64,000 nucleotides of DNA from UBA11865 sp963749825. GTDB lineage: Bacteria > Chloroflexota > Anaerolineae > Promineifilales > Promineifilaceae. The stretch lies in NCBI GenBank assembly GCA_963749825.1, contig CAVVOI010000009.1:859418-923417 (forward strand), in the 5' to 3' direction. Shown here piece by piece: positions 25,740 through 35,300 of the stretch (its first letter is position 1; every line of letters begins with the position of its first letter). The notes below the pieces were generated by a model. That model searched no databases. It saw only the letters and a program-made list of their open reading frames with translations, and was not told the origin of the DNA. The translations under genes and the position numbers were made by a program.

Positions 25740-28700
25740 ATGGCTGAGAACCACATTATGACCCACGATCACAAGCAATTTGCCCATCTTCATGTTCATA
25801 GCGAGTATTCCTTGCTGGATGGTCTAAGTAAGATTAAGCATCTAACCGCCAGGGCGAAAGAATTGAATATGCCAGCTCTAGCGTTGACCGATCATGGGAC
25901 AATGCATGGCACAATCCAATTTTATCGTTCGTGTAAGAAGGCTGGTATAAAGCCAATTTTGGGGGTGGAGAGTTATTTGGCCTCTCGAAACTTAGGTGAT
26001 CGAGACTCGGAACTAGATCGAAATAGATATCATCTTCTGCTGTTGGCCCAGAATCAAGAGGGATACAGCAATCTGCTAAATATCGTTAGCGTTGCCCAAT
26101 TAGAGGGATTTTATTATCGACCGCGGACGGACCACAATTATCTCGAGACACATAACACTGGACTGATAACGACAACAGGCTGTATGGCCGGTGAAATCCC
26201 TCAGGCAATTAATCAGGGTCAAATGAAGCGGGCTCATGAGTTGATGTCCTGGTATGTAGAAGTTTTCGGTCGTGACCGGTTCTTCATCGAATTGCAAGAG
26301 CACAGCATTCCAGAACTAACCGAAATAAACAGAAAACTGCTGGAATTAGCCAAACATTACAATCTCAAAACACTGGCCACCAACGACGTTCACTATACAG
26401 TGGCCGGGGACGCAAGTGCCCATGATGTATTGCTCTGTATTCAAACAGGCAAAACCGTCGGCACACCACAACGCATGCGATTATCCGATCAAAGTTACTA
26501 TCTGAAATCTTACGATGAAATGGCGATGTTTTTTGGCAATATCGAAGGTGCTCTAGAAAACAGCCTGCTCATCGCAGAAATGTGCGACGTGAATCCGATT
26601 CCTGAAGGATACCACCTGCCGAAATTTGAAGTTCCCGAGGGTTATACAACCGAGTCATATTTGAGGAAATTGTGTGAGGCTGGTCTGGTAAGAAGATACG
26701 GGCAAGAAAGAGCCGTGAGCGATGTCGCACTCCGGCAGAGGTTGGATCATGAGTTAGGTATCATCAACCGGATGGGTTTTGATGCCTATTTTCTCATCGT
26801 CTGGGATCTATGTGAATTCGCTCGAGAACAAGATATTTGGTGGAATGTTCGTGGATCCGGCGCGGGTTCGGTCGTAGCTTATACGCTGGGAATTACCGGA
26901 ATCGATCCGCTGGCAAACGGCTTAATTTTTGAGCGTTTTCTTAACCCGGGTCGTGTTTCTATGCCAGATATCGATCTAGATTATCCAGATGACCGGCGCC
27001 AGGAAATGATAGAATATACTATCCGAAAGTATGGTTCTGATAAGGTTGCTCAGATAATCACTTTTGGGACGATGGGAGCCCGTGCCGCAATACGGGATGT
27101 CGGGCGAGCGTTAGATGTGCCCTTACCGGTTGTCGACGAAGTCGCGAAGGTGATCCCTGCGATTCCAGGCAAACCGGTGACTATAGAAGATGTCTTAACC
27201 CCTGGTAACGATTTCTACCGGTCCGAATTTGTTGATCTGTACAAAGGGAACGAACAAATCCGGGAGTTAATAGACACGGCCCAAAGCTTGGAAGGCGTCT
27301 CTCGCCACGCCTCTACTCATGCTGCCGGTGTAATCATTGCCGATAAACCATTGGTCGAATATACGCCTCTTCATAGGCCAACCAGTGGCAGCGGTGATGG
27401 CGATGGCATTGGTATCGTCACGCAATGGCCCATGGAGATATTGGATTCCATCGGTCTTTTGAAGGTCGATTTCTTGGGCTTAAGTACTCTGACTATCTTG
27501 CGCCGGGCGGCCGAATTGATTCATAAGCGGACCGGCGTGCGTTACACCATGGAAAATATCCCATATGATATTGACCAGTTGGGCCCTGATCCTAGCAAGA
27601 AGGCTGAACTATTATTTGAAATGTTAGGTAGGGGTGAAGTAGCCGGTGTATTTCAAGTGGAAGGCGCCGGTATGCGACGACTGATGATCCAGATGCAGCC
27701 AAAGCGCTTCGACAACATTATCGCCGCGATTTCTCTCTACCGACCGGGACCGATGGAAAATATACCGGAATATATCGACAGGATGCATGGCAAAAAGGAA
27801 GTTAAATACCATGATCCTGATTTGGAACCCATTCTTCAAGATACTTATGGGATTTTGGTTTACCAGGAGCAAATCATCCGCATCGCAGCGGAATTAGGAG
27901 GATATGAACCTGGCGAAGCCGATATGATCCGCAAGGCAGTCGCGAAGAAAAAAAGAGACTTGATGGACCAGCATCGCGAGCAATTTACTGCAGGTGCGAT
28001 GTCACGAGGATATTCTCTCGAGACTTGTGAAGCCATATGGGGAGATATCGAATTCTTTGCTCGATATGGTTTCAATAAAGCACATGCCGCTGACTACGCG
28101 GTTATCACTTGCCAAACAGCATTTCTCAAAGCCCATTATCCCGTTGAATACATGGCGGCATTGCTCAGTGTTGAAAGCAATAATTCAGATAAGGTTGCCT
28201 TTTACTTGGCAGAAACCCGTCACATGGATATCCATGTTGCGCCACCAAACATCAACCAATCAGAATTAGATTTCACAATTGAAGATGATGATGCTCAACC
28301 GGTAATACGATACGGCTTAGGGGCGATCAAGAATGCCGGCACGGCCGCCCTAGAGTTGGTTATTAATGAACGATTGGCGAACGGCCCATATAAAGATTTG
28401 GTCGATCTTTGCGACCGTGTCGATTTGAGACGTGTTGGTAAAAGAGCATTGGAATCGTTAATAAAGGTAGGTGTCTTTGATACTTGGGGAACCAGGCACC
28501 AGATATTTGAAGCTATCGACCGTATCATTGGTTATAGTGGAAATACTCATGAAGCCGCGGCCGTTGGACAGATGAGTTTGTTCGGGGCGATGTCAAATTC
28601 TGAGTTAGAATTGAAGGTTGAGCTTTTAAAGTCCGAAGCTAACTTACCCAAAGCTGACCAAAGAGAGGTTTTAGAGTGGGAAAAAGAATTGTTTGGAGTT

Positions 28701-29759
28701 TACATAACTGAGCACCCAGTGAGCTATCATTACAATCTCCTACGTGACGTGGTTACGGCCACCACTTCGGATTTGGATGATAATGTAAATGGTCGAAGTG
28801 TGACAATCGTTGGACTCCTAACCCACCTCCGAACCTATGTGACAAAAAAGGGTTCCCCAATGGCCTTTGGAAAGCTCGAAGACCTACACGGGAATGTTGA
28901 ATTACTTTTGTTCCCCAAGACTTGGGAAGAATTCCGGTCGATTATAGAGCCAGATAAGGTCTATCTTGTTCGCGGCAAAGTACGTGTTGAAAACGACAAC
29001 AAACCCAAAATCGTCGTTGAAAGCATCACGGATAACCTTAGCTTAGCTGTACCCCTCGATGAGAATCCGCCGATGCCAGCCAGCATCAAAAAGCGGATCC
29101 CAAAAAACTACCAACACGAAAACAAAACTGAGCGTTTAGAAAACCGGGAAATTGTCAATGATCATTCAGATGTTTCAAGATCAAAGCCCCAATTCCCACC
29201 GCCACCTCCGAATTTTGAGCCGGATCAAGAGGAATGGAACGGACATGATATGCCAGAGATACCAAACTTACCGGTCGAGCCTGAGTCAAATGGGCAAAGA
29301 ATCGTTAAGGCAGAATTCAATTCACATTTGTCTTCGGCCACCCAGGTCCCAGCGGATACTGAATCGAAAGATCGAAATAATGCTCTGAGTCCAGATACTG
29401 CAACTGCCTTTGTCGACAAGACCACCTCCAATGTTATCGAGGAAGTAATTTCAGACGAAAATAACAGCGACCGAAGTCTAGGTGAAAGGCTGAGCGGCGG
29501 GTATGGCAATCCGGCTGTTAGTGGTAGGATCCAGGGGCGGGTGATCGTCGTTGATGTTCAGCCCACCGAAAACTGGCAAGAAAATTGCAGACAGATTGTT
29601 CAGCTAGTGGATGAGTTTGAAGGCAACGATCATCTGAGGATCAGGCTATTTAAACAAGGATTTGAGATGGACTTTCCAAACCATCCAACACTTTTTTGCC
29701 CGGAGCTCGTCAGGTCTATCGAGGGGATGTCGTCGGTATTGAACGTGGAAGTGGCCTGA
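25740..29759 (+). CDS. dnaE: DNA polymerase III alpha subunit
   Basis: Replicative polymerase, about 1339 aa. An N-terminal PHP domain (FAHLHVHSEYSLLDGLSKIKHL, LTDHGTMHG) is followed by the catalytic palm with MPDIDLDYPDDRR and LLKVDFLGLSTL, which supply the three Asp residues, then the beta-binding and tandem HhH region, and an OB domain (SVTIVGLLTHLRTYVTKKGSPMAF) near 1010-1080. Residues about 1120-1240 are low-complexity and Pro/Glu-rich (PPPPPNFEPDQ), ahead of a conserved C-terminal domain of about 90 residues. The ATG at 25740 gives MAENHIMTHDHKQ; the ATG at 25758 is also possible. No proofreading exonuclease domain is fused. Confidence 0.95.
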   Translation: MAENHIMTHDHKQFAHLHVHSEYSLLDGLSKIKHLTARAKELNMPALALTDHGTMHGTIQFYRSCKKAGIKPILGVESYLASRNLGDRDSELDRNRYHLLLLAQNQEGYSNLLNIVSVAQLEGFYYRPRTDHNYLETHNTGLITTTGCMAGEIPQAINQGQMKRAHELMSWYVEVFGRDRFFIELQEHSIPELTEINRKLLELAKHYNLKTLATNDVHYTVAGDASAHDVLLCIQTGKTVGTPQRMRLSDQSYYLKSYDEMAMFFGNIEGALENSLLIAEMCDVNPIPEGYHLPKFEVPEGYTTESYLRKLCEAGLVRRYGQERAVSDVALRQRLDHELGIINRMGFDAYFLIVWDLCEFAREQDIWWNVRGSGAGSVVAYTLGITGIDPLANGLIFERFLNPGRVSMPDIDLDYPDDRRQEMIEYTIRKYGSDKVAQIITFGTMGARAAIRDVGRALDVPLPVVDEVAKVIPAIPGKPVTIEDVLTPGNDFYRSEFVDLYKGNEQIRELIDTAQSLEGVSRHASTHAAGVIIADKPLVEYTPLHRPTSGSGDGDGIGIVTQWPMEILDSIGLLKVDFLGLSTLTILRRAAELIHKRTGVRYTMENIPYDIDQLGPDPSKKAELLFEMLGRGEVAGVFQVEGAGMRRLMIQMQPKRFDNIIAAISLYRPGPMENIPEYIDRMHGKKEVKYHDPDLEPILQDTYGILVYQEQIIRIAAELGGYEPGEADMIRKAVAKKKRDLMDQHREQFTAGAMSRGYSLETCEAIWGDIEFFARYGFNKAHAADYAVITCQTAFLKAHYPVEYMAALLSVESNNSDKVAFYLAETRHMDIHVAPPNINQSELDFTIEDDDAQPVIRYGLGAIKNAGTAALELVINERLANGPYKDLVDLCDRVDLRRVGKRALESLIKVGVFDTWGTRHQIFEAIDRIIGYSGNTHEAAAVGQMSLFGAMSNSELELKVELLKSEANLPKADQREVLEWEKELFGVYITEHPVSYHYNLLRDVVTATTSDLDDNVNGRSVTIVGLLTHLRTYVTKKGSPMAFGKLEDLHGNVELLLFPKTWEEFRSIIEPDKVYLVRGKVRVENDNKPKIVVESITDNLSLAVPLDENPPMPASIKKRIPKNYQHENKTERLENREIVNDHSDVSRSKPQFPPPPPNFEPDQEEWNGHDMPEIPNLPVEPESNGQRIVKAEFNSHLSSATQVPADTESKDRNNALSPDTATAFVDKTTSNVIEEVISDENNSDRSLGERLSGGYGNPAVSGRIQGRVIVVDVQPTENWQENCRQIVQLVDEFEGNDHLRIRLFKQGFEMDFPNHPTLFCPELVRSIEGMSSVLNVEVA

Positions 29760-29854
29760 TTGAGAGGTTATAATATTGCGACGAGCTTTGACCAGGAAAA
29801 CCATTTTCACCAGCGACATTCTCGTATTTGGATAAATCTGCCCTTAGGTGTGCG

Positions 29855-30265
29855 ATGGAAGAACGAAAAATCCGCGTTTTAGTAGCAAAGCCTGGCTTGG
29901 ACGGCCACGATCGGGGTGCTAAGGTCGTCGCCCGCGCCTTGCGTGATGCAGGTATGGAGGTTATCTATACCGGACTGCGCCAAACGCCTGAGATGATAGC
30001 TGAGGCAGCATTGCAAGAAGACGTGGATATTATCGGATTGAGTATACTATCTGGAGCCCACATGGCTATTGCTCCACGCCTGCTCGAACTACTTAAACAG
30101 TATGATATGGTTGATGTCCCAATTTTCATCGGTGGCATTGTCCCCAATGATGACGTTCCGATTCTCAAGGAAATGGGAATAAACGAAGTATTTGGTCCGG
30201 GAACGAGCACGGAAAGGATCATAAGCTGTATACGTGAGGCGGTATTGGGTGGACGCACTGATTGA
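29855..30265 (+). CDS. Methylmalonyl-CoA mutase B12-binding subunit
   Basis: Stand-alone cobalamin-binding domain, 136 aa, starting MEERKIRVLVAKPG. The motif GLDGHDRGAK gives the DxHxxG cobalt-ligand histidine; SILSGAH and IFIGGIVPNDD complete the Rossmann-like nucleotide-loop pocket. In organisms with a split mutase this chain pairs with a separate catalytic chain to interconvert methylmalonyl- and succinyl-CoA. The catalytic chain is not in the window. The ATG at 29855 is preferred over an upstream frame extension (29828). It overlaps meaB by 17 bp, and the shared transcript fits the known MeaB role. Confidence 0.93.
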   Translation: MEERKIRVLVAKPGLDGHDRGAKVVARALRDAGMEVIYTGLRQTPEMIAEAALQEDVDIIGLSILSGAHMAIAPRLLELLKQYDMVDVPIFIGGIVPNDDVPILKEMGINEVFGPGTSTERIISCIREAVLGGRTD

Positions 30266-31268
30266 TCAGGTGCGAAACCGTCAGAGACGCGCCATTGCCC
30301 AATTGATGACGCGAGTCGAAAACGACCATTCGCTTGCTCGTTTTGCCATTAAAGCCCTTTACGCTGACACAGGACAAGCACATATCATTGGGATAACGGG
30401 CCCTCCTGGTTCTGGAAAAAGCACCCTGGTAAACGAAATTGCCAAAGAATTGCGGAGCCAGGAATTTACTGTTGGCATCGTTGCTGTAGATCCAAGTAGT
30501 CCGTTTAGTGGAGGAGCATTGCTTGGTGACCGGGTTCGAATGCGCGACCTTGCGGGTGATGACGGCGTATTCATTCGCAGCATGGCTTCTAGGGGTAGCT
30601 TAGGAGGTCTTGCTCGGACAACAAGCAATATTGTCAAGATATTGGATGCGGCCGGATTTGAAACGATATTGATAGAAACAGTCGGCGCCGGGCAGGCTGA
30701 AGTGGATATTGCCAGTGCTGCCCACACAACTTTAGTTGTGGAAGCTCCTGGAATGGGTGACGAGATTCAGACGATCAAGGCTGGTATCTTGGAGATCGCG
30801 GATATTTTGGTGGTAAACAAGGCGGATCGACCTGGCAGCGACCGAACAGTTAGGGCCTTAAGGGCCATGCTACAAATGGGGATAGAATCAGACCGGACTA
30901 TGCATCATGGCCATGCGATGCAAGTTGAATCAAGTGAAACAAAAAAGAGTGATCATACTCAGTTATGGAAGGTGCCTGTCATCGATACTGTAGCAACGGA
31001 GGGGGAAGGAGTTAAGGAGTTAGTCGAGAGCATGCTTGCTCATAGGACATATTTGCAGGAAAGCGGCAATTGGTTCGAGCGCGAGAAAGCGCGAAGTCTC
31101 CAAGAAGTCGATCAGCTGCTTCGAATGGAATTTATTTCTAGGCTACTGGCGGTGGTTTCTGTGGAAGAACGGGAAAAGTTAATTGAGGCTGTAGCTGGCC
31201 GTCAGATTGATCCTTATTCGGCGGTCGATCAATTGGTTATGCAAGTCGAGGAAGTTGGATCAAGGTAG
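30249..31268 (+). CDS. meaB: MeaB/ArgK-family G3E GTPase, mutase chaperone
   Basis: GTPase that loads and protects B12-dependent acyl-CoA mutases. Motifs: Walker A GPPGSGKSTLVNE, VDPSSPFSGGALLGDRVRM, IETVGAGQAEVDI (Walker B region) and VVNKADRPG (the guanine-specific NKxD). About 339 aa from the GTG at 30249 (MDALIDQVRNRQRRAIAQL), which has GAGG upstream; the frame opens slightly earlier at 30234. It overlaps the B12 subunit gene, supporting translational coupling and a shared function. Confidence 0.93.
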   Translation: MDALIDQVRNRQRRAIAQLMTRVENDHSLARFAIKALYADTGQAHIIGITGPPGSGKSTLVNEIAKELRSQEFTVGIVAVDPSSPFSGGALLGDRVRMRDLAGDDGVFIRSMASRGSLGGLARTTSNIVKILDAAGFETILIETVGAGQAEVDIASAAHTTLVVEAPGMGDEIQTIKAGILEIADILVVNKADRPGSDRTVRALRAMLQMGIESDRTMHHGHAMQVESSETKKSDHTQLWKVPVIDTVATEGEGVKELVESMLAHRTYLQESGNWFEREKARSLQEVDQLLRMEFISRLLAVVSVEEREKLIEAVAGRQIDPYSAVDQLVMQVEEVGSR

Positions 31269-31296
31269 CAGGCCAGCAAAAGGAAGGTGGAAGGAG

Positions 31297-32256
31297 ATGT
31301 CTAATATTATGGGTTATGGCGAAATCCAGCTCTTTGCTGGCTCTGGTTGTCCGGAGCTAGCCAAACGTATTTCGGGTTATATCGATGTTCCTTTAAGTCC
31401 TTGGGAAATCACTAAGTTTCCTAATGAGAACATATGGATCAAGCTAAATATTAGTGTTCGTGGCCAGGATGTTTATTTGATCCAGAGTCACACAACTCCC
31501 ATTCATCGAAATATCATGGAGACATTAATCGCCATCGACTGTTTCAAGAGAGACTCAGCCGGGCGAATTACACTGGTGGCGCCCTATCTTGCTTATTCAC
31601 AAAGCGACAAAAAAGATCAGCCGCGAGTGCCAATATCAGCCCGCCTATTAGCCGATATGATCGAAGTTGCCGGGGCTGACCGTTGGATGACCCTTGACTT
31701 ACATGCAGGTCAAATCCAAGGTTTCTACAAAATTCCAGGTGACTCACTCACCACGTTTCACATTCTAATCGATTATTTTAAGAGCAAAAACCTGGAAAAT
31801 GCTGTTGTCGTTACACCGGATCTGGGATTTGCCAAACGCGGACGAAATTATGCGGCCGAGCTCAACGTCCCTTTAGCCTTTGTTGAGAAGCGCAGGATCG
31901 ATAATGGAGCCGATCGCGAAGCTTTGACCTTGATCGGATCCGTCGAGGGAAAAGACGTGATCATTGTAGATGATCTGGTTGATACTGCGGGATCGATTAT
32001 GGAAGCAGTAGACATAGTCAAAGCGCATGGAGCAAAAGACATTTATCTTTCCTTCGCACATGCTGTACTCTCAGACCCTGCTCACGAGCGACTACGTGCC
32101 CTACCTATTAAGGAAATGGTCTGTACTGATACAATTCCAATACCAGAATATAAAATGCTGCCTAATATCACTATCTTGACCGTTGCCGATCTACTAGGCG
32201 AGGTCATTCTTCGATCTCATGAAGGAAGAAGCGTCGGCGAACTGTTTAACGAATAA
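31297..32256 (+). CDS. prs: Ribose-phosphate pyrophosphokinase
   Basis: Makes PRPP from ribose 5-phosphate and ATP. Motifs: IQLFAGSGCPELAKRISGYI, NENIWIKLN, the RVPISARLLADMIEVAGADRWMTLDLHAGQIQGF segment (metal/ATP region), VVTPDLGFAKRGRNYAAELN, and the PRPP loop VIIVDDLVDTAGSI. About 319 aa. I chose the ATG at 31297 (MSNIMGYGE) because GGAAGG lies just upstream; the frame from 31207 overlaps the end of meaB and has no family similarity. It is 28 bp after meaB. Confidence 0.92.
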   Translation: MSNIMGYGEIQLFAGSGCPELAKRISGYIDVPLSPWEITKFPNENIWIKLNISVRGQDVYLIQSHTTPIHRNIMETLIAIDCFKRDSAGRITLVAPYLAYSQSDKKDQPRVPISARLLADMIEVAGADRWMTLDLHAGQIQGFYKIPGDSLTTFHILIDYFKSKNLENAVVVTPDLGFAKRGRNYAAELNVPLAFVEKRRIDNGADREALTLIGSVEGKDVIIVDDLVDTAGSIMEAVDIVKAHGAKDIYLSFAHAVLSDPAHERLRALPIKEMVCTDTIPIPEYKMLPNITILTVADLLGEVILRSHEGRSVGELFNE

Positions 32257-32374
32257 GGCCCCGACTGTGGTGGGATAGATCTGAAAATAATTTACAACGG
32301 CTATTTTCCAACATGTTTGCCATCCAAATCATTAGTACTGTATAACTCTACACTTTTTAGGAATAGCATCCGGA

Positions 32375-32380
32375 TATAAT
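32375..32380 (+). promoter_or_regulatory. Predicted -10 box (TATAAT) of secA
   Basis: A perfect TATAAT ends eight bases before the secA ATG (32389). There is no ribosome-binding site, so the mRNA would start at or within a base or two of the ATG. No clear -35 was found at 16-18 bp. Confidence 0.5.
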
Positions 32381-32388
32381 AGACTGCT

Positions 32389-35300
32389 ATGTTTAAGAAA
32401 TTTGTAAACAAGATAGTTGGAGATCCAACGAAAAGATATTTAGACGGCCTAAATCCTATCGTCGAACAGGTGAATGAGTTGGAGCCTGAATTTGAGCAGT
32501 TAAGTGACGAAGCGTTACGAACAAAGACGATAGAATTTAAGGAACGGTTGGCCAATGGCGAAACTATTGAAGAAGTTATGGTCGAGGCGTTCACTCTGGT
32601 GCGAGAAGCATCAAAGCGGGCAACTGGGCTTCGCCACTATGATGTACAGATCATGGGTGGGACGCTATTACACCGGGGTGAAGTTGTAGAAATGCGAACG
32701 GGCGAAGGAAAGACCCTGGTAGCTACTTTGCCGTTATACCTCAACGCCTTGGAAGGAGCTGGTGTACATCTTGTAACCGTTAACGAGTACCTAGCTCGCC
32801 GTGACGGCGGCTGGATGGGCAAAATATTTCATTCCTTGGGGCTTACGGTTGGCTGCATTGGGCCACAACAATTTTCAGCGCTTTATGATCCGGAATATGT
32901 TAATCCGGGAACAGAGCTTGAAGACGAGCGTCTTGTCCATTGGCGACCTTGTACACGAGCAGAGGCTTATCTTGCAGACATCACATATGGGATAAGCAGC
33001 GAATTCGGCTTTGATTACTTGCGAGACAATATGGCAACCAACAAGGGCCAACTTGTGCAGCAAGAATTGAACTATGCCATCATTGATGAGGTCGATAATG
33101 TTCTTATCGATGAAGCGCGGACACCGTTAATTATTTCAGGACCATCGGGTAGAACGGGCCAAGATTACGTTCGATTTTCCGACTATGTTCGTCGGTTGAG
33201 AGAAAACGAGGCCGCAGAGGATGAGCCGCCGGACGGCCACTATGATATCGATGAAAAGAGCCGCAGTATCAGTCTCACTGAGATGGGAATCGCCGAAGTT
33301 GAAAAACGGATTCCCGAGATAAACTCCGATGCTGGAGATAGTCTATATGATCCAAGATTTTTCCACCTGACTTATTATGTGGATAACGCGCTTAGAGCCC
33401 AATATATGTTTAAGCGAGACCAACAATACGTTGTCCAGGGTGGGGAGGTCCTCATTGTTGATGATTTTACGGGCCGGTTGATGCCGGGTCGCCGGTACTC
33501 TGATGGCTTGCACGAAGCAATCGAGGCCAAGGAAGGGGTCCAGGTACAACGGGAAAACGTGACTGTCGCTACTATCACCATCCAAAATTACTTCCGCTTG
33601 TATAACAAGTTGGCTGGCATGACGGGTACAGCCTTGACTGATGCCGAAGAGTTCGATGAGATTTATGAGCTTGATGTGACACCTTTGCCAACAAATGTGG
33701 ACTACATCGTGGAAACGGGGCAGATGAATCTAATAGAACGGAGCCGGAAGGTTGGGAATTCTAACGAGATTTATTTCGTTTCACCAGACGACCCAGACCA
33801 AATGATATTTGCCAAGCGTGTTGACTATCCAGACCAGGTGTACGGAACCGCTGAGGCAAAGGATCAGGCTATCATTTCTGAAGTTAAGCGGGTTAGCCAA
33901 GAAGGCCGACCCGTTTTGGTGGGTACTACTTCTGTGGAACATTCTGAGCGAATACACAGTATGTTGAATAAAAAAAAGATTCCACACACCGTGTTGAATG
34001 CAAAGATGAACCAGTCTGAAGCGCTAGTCGTGGCCCAGGCTGGGCGCAAGGAAGCTGTCACAATTTCCACGAACATGGCCGGGCGAGGCACTGATATTTT
34101 GTTAGGCGGCAATCCGGAAGGTATGGCGGCCGAGGCTCTAGAGACCGAGTTATTCAACAGGAAGGAGTTATTTCAACTCACAAGTTTATTATTATCTGAT
34201 GGAGAAGAAGTCGCGCGGGAATATGCTGAAAAACATCCCAGGCTGAGCACCGATCTGGTCGACGCTATTGTGGAAACAAAAACCAGGTTTGACGAGGCCC
34301 AATCGGAAATTGAGGAAGTGCAAGTCATAGGTTATTTATCCCGCACGTTGCAGGAACCCTACGATATCGACTACAACGATATTCGCCATGTTCTCCGCTT
34401 AGTGCGTGGGGGCAGATTGGCAGAGGCGCGAGTCTATCTGGAAGGAATCGACAAGGATGTTGCACTAGCAGATGAAGCGATCCGGCTCTGGAATTTGCAT
34501 AGCCAGTACCAAATGGTTGCTGAGATTCCGGAAAAATCCGCCAGATTTTTATCAGAGACCGTATTTGACCATCTTTATAATGGGCGGGCTGCATTGATTC
34601 GTGCGCTTATCGCTGAAAACAAGCAAGAAGCTGAGCAAATCGTCAAGATTGTACCTGGCCTATCGCCTGAACTCATCGATCGTATAGAAGAGATCAAGAG
34701 GCAAACAGAAGCTGAAAAGCATGAAGTCTGGCAGCTAGGAGGACTGCATGTTGTTGGCTCGGAACGACACGAATCTCGGAGGATAGATAATCAGCTTCGT
34801 GGCCGAGCTGCCCGGCAAGGGGATCCTGGTTCTTCTCGATTCTTTTTGTCGCTGGAAGACGAGCTTATGCTTAGGTTTGGCGGCGACCGCCTTAGAGGCT
34901 TCATGACCAGGACTAATATTCCGGAAGATATGCCGATAGAGAGTGGATTGCTCGATCGGATCATCGAAAATTCGCAAGAACGTATCGAGGGCTATAACTT
35001 TGATATCCGTAAAAACGTCGTCGAATATGATGATGTTATGAGCAAACAGCGTGAAGCCATCTATACAGATCGCCGCGAAATATTGCTAAGTGAAGAAGTT
35101 GACTTGGAATCTCGTGCGCATCTTGCCTTCGAATCGGCTATTGGTGATCTAGTTGAGAACTACCTGGAGAATTATGCGGGATATGTTCATGGCGAAATAG
35201 AAGGTGCTGTAGCCGCCTATAGCACGGATGCGACCGATTCAGTCAACGTCAATGGCGTGCTGATCCGTTTAAGAGGTCTGCTGCCAAACGTCGTCAAGCT

